A stretch of DNA of 64,000 bases from Ligula intestinalis (Eukaryota; Platyhelminthes; Cestoda; Diphyllobothriidea; Diphyllobothriidae), in assembly GCA_036362985.1 (NCBI GenBank), contig JAYGXS010000007.1, positions 9,583,375 to 9,647,374 of the forward strand, in the 5' to 3' direction. The notes under the pieces were generated by a model. That model did no database searches and was not told where the DNA came from. It saw nothing but the letters and a program-made list of their open reading frames with translations. The translations under genes were made by a program, and so were the position numbers. Below, piece by piece: positions 11,167 through 22,889 of the stretch. Within the stretch, counting starts at the first letter, position 1. The number at the start of each line of letters is the position of its first letter.

Positions 11167-12299
11167 TTGATGAATAACGATAGGCATAGTCCTGCCACTC
11201 AAAACAAACTAAACGTCATATTGGTTAATCCTAGGTCTGTAATAAATAAAATAGCTCGACAGCGAGCTATTGCTTTTGAGACGACGCCCGAAGTTACATG
11301 CATAACAGAATCTTGGACCCATCCAATCATTTCTGACTCCTCCCTTATCATAGACGAGCATGATTTCTATCGTCATGATCGCATTAATAAAGGTGGTGGT
11401 GGTTTTCCTCTCTATATTAGAACGTCATGTATGCACTTTCCATTTTATCTAAATAGCATGTCCTTCTCTGGAAATTACTGTTTCGCTTCTATTATCCTGC
11501 CGCCCCGGCAAAAGGTTATTATCGGATGTGTATATAATCCTCCTAACTATTCATCTGAAGAAGATGCAAATTTGTGTGAAATATTCAAGTTTATTTCAGA
11601 ATCCTCTTTTGAAGTTAAAATTATTGCTGGAGATTTTAATTTTCCTGGAATCGACTGGCTTTCAAACTATTGTCCACCTAGATTTCAGCCTTTCCTCGAT
11701 ACCATTAATTCGTTAACTGGTCTCAATTGGTTATTTCCTCAACAAGACAGAATCATATCCTAGATCTGATTTTCACAAATAGTATTGCCCCACTCTTCGT
11801 TGATTTTAAGCAGGACATCTTCCAAAGTGATCACACATTTATTCACTGTTGCCCTCCGCTTCCATCTACGGAAAAGGCTAGCGCTAGTCGTACCTATCAT
11901 GCGTATGACCTCGCAGATATTAGGTCAATCAACAATTTTCTTGACTCATTAGATTGGCAGAGCCTCTCCTCCATTAACGACGCTGCATATCTTTCTGAAC
12001 TCATGTCGGTCGTTTCTAATAAAATGCTGGAATTTTTGCCCACTAAAATTGCGAAACCCTACACACCAGAATCGACCGTCCCTCATTTTCTTTTGCCAAG
12101 ACTAAAGAAATTGAGGAGGCAGCTGAATGATAGATCTACTAGTTCGCTGTCTGTGCATCTAAGGATCGCAGAGATCTTTGAATTAGCGTCAAAGATTCGT
12201 CTTGCGCGTGACCAGCACAGGGAATCTTGCGCCCTGAGTGAGTTAAACTCTGCAAAATTGGTTGCACAACTGTTTCGTTGTAGGTGCACCGCAAAATAA
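11167..12299 (+). mobile_element. LINE-A copy 1: endonuclease (EEP) part of ORF2
   Basis: The frame 11167-11763 encodes an AP-like endonuclease of CR1 type: LNVILVNPRSVINKIA, then VTCITESW (catalytic Glu), RHDRINKGGGG, VIIGCVYNPPNY, IIAGDFNFPGIDW (catalytic Asp/Asn) and SLTGLNWLFPQQ. A frameshift near 11750 moves the reading to 11727-12299, which holds QNHILDLIFTN and QSDHTFIHC, the terminal SDH box. It then runs through a Lys/Arg-rich linker to RT. The domain is nearly complete but interrupted once. Confidence 0.85.
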
Positions 12300-13008
12300 G
12301 GAATTGATATACCCCATTGCTTAATGAAAATAAAACATTCGTACTAGATGAGTCTGATAAGGCTGAATTATTCAATGCTTTCTTTGCGAAGCATTTTACG
12401 ACAGAATCCGAACCGGTCCCGTCGATTTAACCATACGCAGACAATACTCTCGGACACATATATATCTACATAGAATTAATTCGTAAGCAGACTATTTGTC
12501 TAAAAAAACTCGCACTTTTTGGGGAATTGATGGTATCCCCAATTCAGCTATTAAACGAGTGTCGACCATTCCAAAATTACTAAGCCATATATTTTCAGTC
12601 TATCTCTTAAATGGTTTCTTTCTTGACACTTGGAAGACATCCATTATTCTTCCAGTTTTTAAATTAGGATCTTGTTCGGACATATATAACTACCACAGCG
12701 TTCATAAACCCCGGCCCTAGCTTAACTTCTGGAGAAGATAATTTTAAATCAAATTCTCGATTTTTGCATAAAAAATGAGCTTTTAAGCGACTTGCAGCAT
12801 GGTTTTCTACACGGAAGATCATGCGAGACGTGTCACTTAGCTTTTCATTACCACGTCACTTCCCTCCGTTACGAGCAGCAATCCGTGGTTGTTATCTACT
12901 TTGACCTGAGCAAAGCCTTCGACAAGGTACCGCACAGACGGCTTCTGGTAAAATTGGAAGCCATTGGCATCCGTCCCCCTCTCCTCGACTTCGTCGGTTC
13001 CTACTTGT
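12300..13008 (+). mobile_element. LINE-A copy 1: N-terminal half of reverse transcriptase
   Basis: Fragments in changing frames read GIDGIPNSAIK, then FLDTWKTSIILPVFK, then QHGFLHGRSCETC and VVIYFDLSKAFDKVPHRRLL, the early RT blocks including the first catalytic Asp. The sequence runs into the 100-N gap at 13009. The YADD block and C-terminus should lie in the gap, because the other side resumes in the 3' region of the same family. Confidence 0.82.
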
Positions 13009-13108
13009 NNNNNNNNNNNNNNNNNNNNNNNNNNNNNNNNNNNNNNNNNNNNNNNNNNNNNNNNNNNNNNNNNNNNNNNNNNNNNNNNNNNNNNNNNNNN
13101 NNNNNNNN
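13009..13108. other. Assembly gap (100 N)
   Basis: A gap of placeholder size inside LINE-A copy 1. The intact-order copy at 19.2-20.64 kb has about 1.4 kb between the same two flanking sequences, so the real missing length is probably of that order. Confidence 0.95.
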
Positions 13109-13570
13109 GAAGCCAGTCGGGCGGTGTAACAATGGTAAACGACAGCCTCTGCTGTTATATGATTTCTCAAATTACAAGAAGCGTTTCCAACCCGCATTCG
13201 TTCTCATCAACAGTCCTGTCTAATTTGCACTTCAATCAATCCTCTCAACCAACCTCCTTAATTTTGTAGAAGCAGTTTTTTTCTCCTGAATTTTGTTTTT
13301 TAAGCGGGGGTTCGCTGAACTCCACCCCAGCTTAGATGGTAGGAGTTTTTTTTCACTGCTTCCTCCTTAGTTCAGCATGCGTTGACTACTATTTTAAAAC
13401 GACGATATGTTGGTGAATATGAATTAATCTACCAACACTACTAAAGGCTCCCACTGTCTATGTGGTTGTTTCATTGAGAGCAGCATTTATCAACTTTGTA
13501 TTTATTTTTCCACAGCACTAAGTTTGCAATGACGAGGCCCTTCGGGCCTAAAATAAAAAAATTATTTATT
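13109..13570 (+). repeat. LINE-A 3' untranslated region with terminal hairpin
   Basis: Starts 'gaagccagtcgggcggtg' and ends with 'aggcccttcgggcct' (near 13535) followed by an A/T-rich tail. The same 460-480 bp recur at 20641-21120 and, inverted, at 23693-24165, at high identity. The final motif forms a 6-bp stem with a TTC loop. Confidence 0.8.
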
Positions 13571-13861
13571 TTTTATGCATTTCAACACTTTGCAAATCGA
13601 TACCATTAATTTCGTGTGGTTGGACGAGAGAATTTGGCCAAGGATGTTTGGTCGGCGTTGCTTCACTGTAAGTTAAATTTCCGGCTACCTCTAAAGAAGA
13701 AAGTTTAGGTTTTGCGAGTCTGTGTCGTCTCTTTCAATCCTCAAAATGCGTAGTAATGCACACGTTATCAACAAGACGCCGCATCAGTGCACTCTCGCGA
13801 CAATATATATTAGGAGACCACTTGGTGTACTTATTAGAGACGATCTTAGTGTCACAACACA
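13571..13861. other. Spacer between LINE-A copies
   Basis: AT-rich at the start (LINE tail), then sequence without coding similarity. Confidence 0.4.
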
Positions 13862-14540
13862 GTGCTACAAAGTCGCAGCACGAGCACTGTAGCTCCTGTG
13901 TACTATACGAAGAACGTTTGTTTACCTGAATGCGAAATAAATAAGTTGATTTCGGAGTCCGCCTTCGTAGCTAAAATCATCGCTGGGAATTTGAACTTTC
14001 CCAAAATTGATTGGCCTTTGACCTGTTGTCCACCCAGATTTCAGCCCGTCCTAGATACCATCCATCTTTCGAACTGGTCTCAGTTGGTCTGTTTCCCAAC
14101 GAGAGATGATCATATTTTAGACCTAATTTTTACGCACGACATAGCTCCTATTTTCATTGACTGCAAGCGGAGCCTCTTCCAACGTGATAATACTCTAATC
14201 CATTGCTGTCTTCTGCTTGTCTCTACAAAAGAAGGCTTGCACCGTTCGTATCTATCATGCTTTCGACTTAGCTGATATGAACTTCACCAAAACTTTACGG
14301 ACTCACTAGACTGGCAGGATATTGCCTCCATGAGCAATGTAAAGATTCTCAGTGACTTCATGTCAGCAATTTCAGATAGCATCTTGGAGTCGTGCCAATA
14401 AAAACGCTGGGCCCTACACTTCGGACCCACCATTCTTCAATCTCTTTTGTCAAGACTCAAGAAATTGAAAAGAGAGTTGAAGGACCAATCTACTTATTCA
14501 TTATCTGTGCACCTAAGAATCGCAGAAATTATTTTAGCGA
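13862..14540 (+). mobile_element. LINE-A copy 2: endonuclease fragment
   Basis: The frame 13862-14275 reads SESAFVAKIIAGNLNFPKID, then CCPPRFQPVLDTIH, DDHILDLIFTHDIAP and RDNTLIHC, matching copy 1 from its GDFNFP box onward. Two functional positions are changed: GDFN became GNLN and SDH became RDN. Similarity to copy 1 continues without an open frame to about 14530 (LSVHLRIAEI). Confidence 0.75.
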
Positions 14541-14820
14541 AATTGTGTGATATAAAACGACATATCTGTGCAGCCTTCGCAGATATTTGATCCGCATGAG
14601 GTGACAATGCTAGTTTATTTGTGTAGCTCAGACCTAAGTCTTTTATAGTGGATCGTTCTAAAAGTGAAGTATTTTGAAAGACTAGGGGATGGGGAAGCGT
14701 GGTGGGACCGAAACACATAAAACTACACTTGGATGGAGAGAATTTCATCTGCCGGGTAGCACTCCAACGTGAGAGTGTAAGAAGGTCCACATTTATTTTA
14801 TCAACGCACATACTTGCCAT
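14541..14820 (-). mobile_element. LINE-A RT C-terminal fragment, opposite orientation
   Basis: The minus strand encodes TLSRWSATRQMKFSPSKCSF, then MCFGPTTLPHPLVFQ, STIKDLGLSYTNKLALSPHA and ISAKAAQICRFISHNF, the segment after the YADD box. It abuts the plus-strand endonuclease fragment at about 14540, giving an inverted junction inside a single family. The rest of the RT is absent. Confidence 0.78.
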
Positions 14821-15342
14821 GTCCTTAGAAAATGAGTAAATGCATTTAAGTTCGTCTGCATAAATGAGATGGTGTCAAGTTCTTGGCTACTGCTGACAAG
14901 GAGCGTTGAAGATCCAAGTGAGTCGTATCGTTGACTTGCCAAAGGAGGGATTTGTAGATGTTGGGATCTCTCTCAGAGCCGAAAAAATCTCGTTTGCAAG
15001 TCGCAGTTAGATGTTTCTGAGCCCGGGAATGATCACCAGAGAATAGTGTCGTTGAAGGGTGAAGAAAACAGCGGTCGATGAGGTTGGAATGTCAAAGAGG
15101 TGTGTTAGTATAAGCAGGAAGTGCTTAGCAAACTACATGTGACGTGCTAATCAAAAAGTGTACTTCGCGCTCCTTGCGTTGAAGCAAAAATTTGAGTTGA
15201 TTTCAACACACGTACAGGTCAGGTGAAGGGTTGATATAACTTCCCCACCAGAGCGTTGGTGGGTTACAAACGCTCGACAAAAGAGGGTGTACAAAAAGTT
15301 TAAACAAAAAAGCCTCGCAAGTTGGTAGGAAAACAAACATGT
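14821..15342. other. No gene seen
   Basis: Sequence between LINE-A copy 2 and the gypsy integrase fragment. No coding or repeat signature was recognised; it could contain the decayed 3' LTR side of the gypsy copy. Confidence 0.35.
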
Positions 15343-16485
15343 CTACCGGAACGAATGGAAGGGAGGAGGGGCGGGAGAAGGGGTGAGAGGGTTGGGGGCA
15401 GGGTCAGGCGGTGAAGGTGGCGGTGGACTGGAGGCGGCAGGTGGAGTGCAGGTTAAAGGTGCCGTGGAAGTGGACAGGCCAGGTGGTGGCGACGTGCATT
15501 CAACGTAGGCCGGCTTCAGTCTATCAATGGAGACCGTATCAGTAACATCAGCCCTTTGAATGCCGACATATATGTCCTTCCGTTCCAGCAATTTTAATGG
15601 ACCATCGTAGGGTGGGCAAAGAGGCATGCGGACTGCATCGTGCTGGACCAACACGAATGGGGTTGTGTTCAATTCCTCGTGCACGAAAACGCGTCGAGGT
15701 GTCAAGCGCGTGTAAGTTGGGCGCAGTTTGGCCATGCTTTGCTGTAGCTGTTGCACAAAGGTGTTCATGGCGTCAAGGGCGATGGAGGAAGACTGCACGA
15801 GCTCACCAGGTAAACGGAGGGGTGTGCCGTAAATGAGATCAGTGGAAGTGCATTGAATGTCTTCTTTAACAGCTGCGCGAATGACAAGGAGTATGGGCGG
15901 TATGTTGTAGCTTCAGTTGTGTGGGGCTGGATGAGACATCAGCGCGGAATTCAACTGACGGTCAAGGCATTCCTCGAGGCCGTTTGATGCTGTGTGATAG
16001 GCAGTGGTAGTGAAATGCGAGCACCCGAGCAATTTGGTGAACTCAAGGAAGAGTGGAGATATAAACTGACTTCTGCGGTCAGTGGTGAGGGTAGCTGGAA
16101 CACCAACGTTGGCTATCCAGTGCGTAACGGAAACCATGGTAATATTCTCGGCTGAGGTATCCGAAAAAGGAACGGCAATGGGTCATCGTGTGGAAAGATC
16201 GACAGCAGTCCGAATGAGCGTGAAACTACGCGATGGAGGTAACGGGCCCACTAAGTCCAAGTGAACGTGGAGGAAACGGGCGTCGGGAACCGTGAACGTA
16301 GTTGAAGGTGAAACGGTGTGGCGTTGGACTATATTCTTTTGGCAGGCTAAGCACTGCCTAGTCCAAGTCACGATGTTGGCGTTCATCTTGGGCCAGACGA
16401 AACGAGCCGAGAGAAGTTTGCGACCGGCACGGACGCCCGGGTGGGACAACGAATGGAAGTGATCGAAAAAGACATTGCGACAGGC
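15343..16485 (-). mobile_element. Ty3/gypsy integrase region, disrupted
   Basis: Read on the minus strand from 16485: the zinc-binding HHCC domain (HSLSHPGVRAGRKLLSARFV, then CLACQ), the start of the integrase core (HVHLDLVGPLPPS, with the first catalytic Asp) and RTAVDLSTR. After a frameshift come GVPATLTTDRRSQF (second Asp region) and HTASNGLEECLDRQL (Glu region). The last frame (15798-15343) is the C-terminal domain, ending in a Pro-rich tail. At least two breaks separate the blocks. The upstream end stops abruptly at a LINE-B fragment. Confidence 0.87.
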
Positions 16486-16487
16486 CT

Positions 16488-17060
16488 TTGGTACGACCTC
16501 AACTGGAATTTGCCATCCAAGCCTGGAGACCTTGGACAGCCAAAGACAAAAAAAACCTCGAAAGGGTACAAAGACGCGCAACAAAATTAGTACGAGGCCA
16601 ACGGAACCTCCCTTATGAGACCCGATTGGTAAATCTTGACTTGTTTCCTCTGGATTACAGGCAGCTACGTGGGGACCTAATCCAGGCATTTCGCATGTTG
16701 CGTGGTCAGGATTGCTGCCTCCAAACAAATGACTTCTTTGAGCGGGCCACCACCTCTCGATTGCGAGGACACCCCCTCAAATCACGTGTGACTGGGGCAA
16801 GACTTGACCTAAGAAAATCCTTTTTCTCTAAGAGGGTAATCCAGGCATGGAATGCCCTTCCTGCGGATATTGTCATTTCCCCTTCCGTGGATGTTTTTAA
16901 GGCAAACCTAGACCGATTTAATGAGTATCGTCACGATTAAGTACTCCAAATCCAATCACTGAAGTATTCCGAATCCAAAAATTGAAGCGCTCTACATCCA
17001 AAGCCTGAAATGCTAGAAATGCTATAAATATATATTAATAGTAATTTGTAAGTAGTATTA
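16488..17060 (+). mobile_element. LINE-B copy 1: 5'-truncated C-terminus
   Basis: The frame 16488-16940 (about 145 residues) is the end of a CR1-type RT: VRPQLEFAIQAWRPW, then VQRRATKLVRGQRNLP, LDLFPLDYRQLRGDL, and FFSKRVIQAWNALPADIV before TAA. Copies at 22.2-22.6 and 31.6-32.1 kb share these blocks. It begins sharply within the gypsy integrase region and is followed by an A/T-rich tail with ATT repeats, as expected of a 5'-truncated LINE insertion. Confidence 0.85.
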
Positions 17061-17400
17061 TTATTATTAGTACTTAACCAAATGAGTTTCAGATATTATC
17101 TAGCTATGACGTCTCTGCTCACTATGCGATCTGCGCCGATCGTGTCTGAGGACGCATCTACCGCACCTATGGTCCTAGGCTATGCGGCCCTGTCCCACCC
17201 TTTCTCGTATCGACCGACTGCTGACGACGTGGTGGGTTCCTCGGCTCTTGGCACAGCAAAGGCGTATCATGGTCGCATCTCCGGTCTTCGGGACGTTCTC
17301 GTGACTCTGAGGTCTCCTCCTCGAATGGTCCTTCGGATGTAGATATTACTCGTCATGAACGCCATGTATACCGTCAACATTCACAGAAGCATCATGCCCC
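17061..17400. other. Unassigned sequence
   Basis: An 86-residue open frame (17082-17342) has no recognised similarity. Its position after the LINE-B tail suggests unrelated flanking DNA. Confidence 0.3.
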
Positions 17401-17419
17401 TATCATTCACATGCTTCCC

Positions 17420-17705
17420 CACGAGTGACAGTTTTTCTCCTTAAAACCAAAAATGACATTCAATTTTGAATTATGAGCCAGCCCTTTGAGTTTTTTCACT
17501 GTCTGCTCTTCTTCCTCAGTTACACTGCTGGCTCGTGTAAACTGAGTGTGAGTTTACTACTTGAAACAAGCGAGGAGTCGTTTGAAATTGTGTCAACGAC
17601 TTCTTTAGAATGTTCGGCTTTGCCGATGCATTTCTTAAATCCTATGTACCAAGAGGGAGTTTAAAGGCGTTTGCCTATATTTCCTTTAATAAATTTGACT
17701 TGACT
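17420..17705 (+). repeat. Partial S2-like SINE and a second repeat tail
   Basis: Contains 'gacagtttttctcc' and 'gttttttcactgtctgctc', shared with the S2 units at 9976-10312 and 52141-52672. It ends in 'aataaatttgacttgactt', a short (TTGAC)n tail typical of a LINE/SINE 3' end. Confidence 0.5.
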
Positions 17706-17929
17706 TGACTACATGACGAGGAGTACCTGTAGACCAGTCACACACGATCGACCCCGGTGACGCTAGGAGGGGAGCCTCACGCAGCTGTAGCGCAGGAGAC
17801 GTAGGCATTTTAATGCTGAAGTTATCAAGCGCCTGTGGTTCTGCAAGCTTCGTCAGGAGCACTTTCTCTGGCCAAAACCTGGCTCGATTAGGGTTGGGTC
17901 TCACGGAGTAAACTATCACTAAAGATCAT

Positions 17930-19145
17930 AACCGAAAATGTTCAAAGCTTAATTAACAAGCTGGACGAACTCAAGAACGTGGTTGATGAGGTGTAACCAA
18001 ACATCATGACTTTCACTGAAACCTGGTTTTCGAAAGAAATCGCTGATTCTGACTTATTGCTTAGAGGATATCAGCTTTTCAGAAAAGACAGAACAACTTT
18101 GGGAAGAAGGCTTATAGTCTATGTCACTTGCAGGCTGACAGCCACGGCTGAAGTACCGGTCTTAGAACGAGATGTAGAAATGCTAAACATTTCTATATCT
18201 GCTAAGTATTCCAGGCCACTGATGCTTTCGGTGACATACCACCCGCCAAACCAGACTCCTGACCAAGACACTATCCTAATAGCAGAACGGTATAAGGTCA
18301 GTGAGAAAAAAGACATCCTCATCGTTGGGGACTTTAATGCTCCTGATGTTGATTGGCAGACATGGACTGCACAGGGTCTTCCAGACAACTTAAATCACAA
18401 ACTACAACAATGGGCCACAGACAAGCTGCTCTGCCAGATCGTCACGTTTGGAACGCGGGCTAGGGAAGAACAACTGTCGAACTGTTTTGAACATATCTTT
18501 TCCTGAGAGGAGGAAACTGTGATTGACCTGCGACCACATTATGCTGTATTTCGAGTACTCGCTGTTCTCTGAGCCTTATTTCTCCGATACAGGGAAAGTA
18601 ACATTTGAAAGGGCGACTACTCACAGAGAAATGTGAGAGATATCATGGGAAACATACCTCCAAGGTGGAGCAAATGAACAGTAGATGACCTTAAGCTCGA
18701 CGCTGAAAATAACTGTTTGTCTTAAATGTCCCCTCAGAAGAAAGACAAGTACAAATCGCCCGGAGTGGAGAAAGTCAAACTTGCAGGCCACTTTCAAAAA
18801 AAGAAACCGCTTCTGGAGGCGGTACAGACTAACAGGATCCGATAAACACTTACGGAAGTATCAGCAACAACATAACATTTGCAAAAGGGAATCTACTAAA
18901 CTGCGCAAGAAATACGAGCTCAACATACAACACAAGTCGTTGGAACACCCCAAGATACTGTATGCTATATACGAAGCACGAACAGATCTCAGGAACTGAT
19001 CCATGCCCTAAGAAAAGCAGATGGACAGTTAACGACAAAAGACCAGATGTAAGCCTTCCTCCTCTGATTTTTTTGAATCCATCTACACCCGAATAGCTAC
19101 AACTTTTACTGACGGTACGTCCGCTCAACGACAGATAACTGCACC
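17930..19145 (+). mobile_element. LINE-B copy 2: endonuclease and linker
   Basis: The frame 18006-18506 encodes a CR1-type endonuclease lacking its very start: MTFTETWFSKEIADSDLLLR (TETW carries the catalytic Glu), MLSVTYHPPNQ and KKDILIVGDFNAPDVDW (catalytic Asp/Asn). It breaks before the SDH box. Lys/Arg-rich linker sequence follows (RKRNRFWRRYRLTGS near 18800). At about 19145 the sequence switches to LINE-A and the LINE-B frame resumes at about 21125. Confidence 0.82.
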
Positions 19146-19149
19146 CTTA

Positions 19150-20640
19150 CCCTCCTCGCATTGGCTTCTGGTAAAATTGGAAGCCATTGGCATCCGTCCC
19201 CCTCTCCTCGACTTAAGTCACTTAAGTCACTTTAAGTCACTTTATTAAGGGAAAAAGGCTTTCGTCCGTTCCTACGTGTTAAAACGCAGCCACAAGGTCC
19301 TAGTAGGTAATAGTTACTCCACTTCTCAGCTGATCACGAGTGGCGTTTTTCAAGGCACTGTCTCGGGTCCTTTACTCTTCATTCTATACATAAACGAACT
19401 TTTGACTGTTCTAAAAAATTCACACAATCTCATTTATACAGACGACCTCAAATTCCTAGACTCATTTTTTTAACGACACGGCAAGTATATGCGTTGATAA
19501 AATAAATGCGGACCTACTTACACTCTCACGTTGGAGTGCTATCCGGCAGAGGGAATTCTCTCCATCCAAGTGTAGTTTTATCTGTTTCGGTCCCGCCGAG
19601 CTTCCCCGTCGCCTAGTCTTTCAAAACACTCCACTTTTAGGACGATCCATTATCAAAGACTTAGGTCTGAGCTACACATATAAACTAGCATTGTCGCCTC
19701 ATGCGGATCAAATATCTGCGAAGGCTGCGCAGATATGTGGATTTACATCACACAATTTCTTCCTGCTGGAAATAAAATTAAAACTTTATTGCATGTATGT
19801 TCTACCCATCCAAGAATACTGCTGTCCCCCTCCTTGGTCTAATGAATGCTACTGACCGCGGTAAGATTGAAAATGTACCGAGGGTATTAACTCGCAAAAT
19901 ATTCGCAATTCCTCGATCCACTACTTCTTATACGGAGAGATGTCAGTTAGCGAACATCACATTTCTTTGGGTCAGAAAGCTCAGGGTTGGCCTCTGTTTC
20001 CTCTTTCGCGTTAACTCTACCTCTAACCTTCCATGAATCATTGCTCTCATTCCCGCAGATAGACCTGATGCCACTCGTAATTCCTCTAGGATAATTGCAC
20101 TCCCCCTTTAGCTCCACTTCGAACCATTCTCACTTCTTTGCCTCCAAATATGCCTTCCTCTGGTATAATATTCCCCTCGAAATTAGGCTGTCGTTTAAGT
20201 CAAATTACGCAAACACTTCACTTCGGAAGACATAAATTCCGTGTTATCCGTCTCGCTCCCAAACCCACAACTTTTGGACTTTGAAAAGGGTTACCCTGGT
20301 ATCTGAGGTGGTTATGTTTATGGTACATTTTTTCCATCTATGTCTATTTCTTCCTCCGTTGCGTGATATTTGCAACGATGTTTTGTCCACTTCTCTGTCC
20401 AGTCATCATTGCCATTTTCTCCATTCTCCGTTTTACAACCCTGACGATAGGCTTCGTGGTCTTTAGTCATGCTGGTGGCGGTTCTGCTATTTTCGCCAGC
20501 TCGTCGCTTGACTGCGCAGTCTACAAGGTCACATCTCCGGCGTTTCGTTGATGATCAGGTGACCTCTGCCGTTCACTCTCTTGTCGACCCTGTTGTCCAC
20601 GATGGCCTCCTACGGTCTCACCTCCCTGATGGTTGATCAC
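19150..20640 (+). mobile_element. LINE-A copy 3: 5'-truncated RT inserted in LINE-B
   Basis: Begins in the RT block 'LVKLEAIGIRPPLLD', then runs through VFQGTVSGPLLFILYINELL, LIYTDDLKFLDSF (YTDD in place of YADD), SIIKDLGLSYTYKLALSPHA and the C-terminal VRKLRVGLCFLFRVNS, with several frame changes. A short tandem repeat of 'ttaagtcact' (19212-19246) replaces several RT codons. The lack of ORF1 and endonuclease is the usual 5' truncation of LINE insertions. Confidence 0.85.
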
Positions 20641-21122
20641 GAAGCCAGTCGGGCGGTGTAACAATGGTAAACGACAGCCTCTGCTGTTATATGATTGCTC
20701 AAATTACAAGAAGCGGTTCCAACCCGCATTCGTTCTCATCAACAGTCCTGTCTAATTTGCACTTCAATCAATCCTCTCAACCAACCTCCTTACTTTTGTA
20801 GAAGCAGCTTTTTTCTCCTTCGTTTTGTTTTTTTTAAGTGGGGGTTCGGTGAACTCTGCCCCGGCTTTAGTGGTAGGATTTTTTCACTGCTTCCTCCTTG
20901 GTTCACCATGCGTTTTAGAGAGTGTTGACTTCTATTTTAAAACGACCATATGTTGCTGAATATGAATTAATCTACCAACACTACTAAAGGCTCCCACTGT
21001 CTATGTGGTTGTTTCATTGAGAGCAGCATTTATCAACTTTGTATTTATTTTTCCACAGCACTAAGTTTGCAATGACGAGGCCTTCCGGGCCTTAAATATA
21101 AAATTTTGTTTATTTATTATTT
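20641..21122 (+). repeat. LINE-A copy 3: 3' UTR with terminal hairpin
   Basis: Nearly identical to 13109-13570. It ends 'gaggccttccgggcctt' and then an A/T tail; immediately afterwards LINE-B coding sequence resumes. This marks the 3' border of the nested insertion. Confidence 0.85.
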
Positions 21123-22700
21123 ATTGCCCAAAAAACAGGACCTAAAGTTTTCACCCGACACTGTCAGGGCCAAATTACTACAACTTAAGCCTGTCATATC
21201 ACCTGGGCCGGACAAGATTTCTGCATTAGCACTGAGAGAATTTGCAAACGAACTGTGCAAACCTCTGCCTGCCATCTTCCAGAGATCTTTTGAAGAAGGC
21301 GAACTCCCAGAAGAATGGAATTGGGCAAATGTCACCCCGATCTATAAGAAAGGTTCACGACTTTATTGCGCAAATAACCGTCTTGTCAGTCTTACTTGCA
21401 TCGCGTGCAATATAATGGAGCGCATTATCAAGAAGCATTTAATGGAATTCCTGGAAAGCAACAAAAACTATGTGATGGAAAGCACGGCTTTCGCTTAAGA
21501 CGCACTTGCCTCACTAGTGCTCTTTACTCATAAAAGATGTGGACAAAGGCCGCTGATACGGACTATCCAATTGATGTCCTATTCTTCGATTTCAAAAAGG
21601 CCTTCGATAGTACACCGCGCAGGCTTCTTCTATGGAAGATTTGGGACGTGAGAATTGGAGGAAAAATTTATCAATGGATCAGCAGTTTCTTGTCCTTTAG
21701 AGAACAGAGGGTCGTTGGCGAAAACTCAACCTCGGAATGGACAAAGGTCGAGAGTGGTGTACCACAAGGCTCACTTTTGGGTCCGCTGCTATTCCTGATT
21801 TACGTAAACGACTGCATCAATGAACTTGATTGCGCAGCAGTCATGTTTGCGAATGACATCAAAATATGGGCTGAAGTTAGCTGCACCGACGACGCAAATA
21901 ATTTACAGTTGAACATCGATAAACTGGTTATCTGGTCGTCCACGTGGCTTCTTAACTTAAATGTATCCAAGTGACTGGTTCTAAATATAAGCCCAGGGAG
22001 AAAAGTGTCGCCGAAACACAGTTATTTTATCGCTGGCACTGCATTAAAAGAGGTTGATACGCACAAAGATCTGCTTATATGGACAACCGAAAATTTGATG
22101 CCAACCGATTTCTGTAAAAGGGCTGTCCAGAAGGCAACTAGTTCACTGCAATGGATCACACGAGCGTTCAAAATCTTTCCACCTGAACTCTTCGGAAAAG
22201 TATTTGGCGCCTTTGTGAGACCACATCTTGAATACGGAATGCCAGTTTGGACACCGTGGTTGAAGAAAGATATGGACCTTCTTGAGCAAGTGCAACGCAG
22301 GGCAACAAAGGTGGTCGATGGTCTTAGGGACTTACCATATCAGGAGAGATTGATCGAACTTGACTTTTTTCCTTTGTCTTACAGGATCTTTCAGTGCAAC
22401 CTGCTCTGGATATTTCGAATTATCCGAGGCCACAGTTCCACCTTGAAATTGGAGGGTTTCCTCGAATTAGCCACCAAAACTCACCTTCGTGGCAATCCTT
22501 ACAAGGTCACAAACGAACGCACTTGATTAGTCCCCGAAAATATATCTTCCGTCAACGCGTGGTCTGAACTTGGAACGTGCTACCAAGCAAGACGGTTTCC
22601 GTTGACACAATTGCGGAGTTTAAAAAAAGACTCGATGTCATTCTATTTAACAAGAGGCGACTTTTACAACATGATTTCCTTCTGTCAGCATTGTAAATAA
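21123..22700 (+). mobile_element. LINE-B copy 2 continued: RT and C-terminus
   Basis: The frame 21106-21498 reads LQLKPVISPGPDKISALALR and PEEWNWANVTPIYKKGS. The frame 21537-21974 reads VLFFDFKKAFDSTPRRLLLW, GVPQGSLLGPLLFLIYVNDC and AVMFANDIKIWAE, where the catalytic FADD has become FAND. The frame 22005-22526 is the C-terminal domain with FVRPHLEYGMPVWTPWLKKD and VQRRATKVVDGLRDLPY. Single stops or frameshifts separate the three. With 17930-19145 this makes an almost full-length ORF2 once the LINE-A insert is ignored, but it cannot be active. Confidence 0.88.
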
Positions 22701-22889
22701 TGTTTCTGGCTCTCCACTGTCTTCGTTATGTTTCGTGAAAATTTATTTGAAATTCTGCCATGGTATCATATGTCCTCCACCAAATGAACATTAAGTGTAA
22801 GAATAATATTGTTTGCTTAACATTAATAGGGTCCTCAAGGGCATTTCTTCACTTTCACCCTTAAATATACATGCATACAGGTTTAACAT

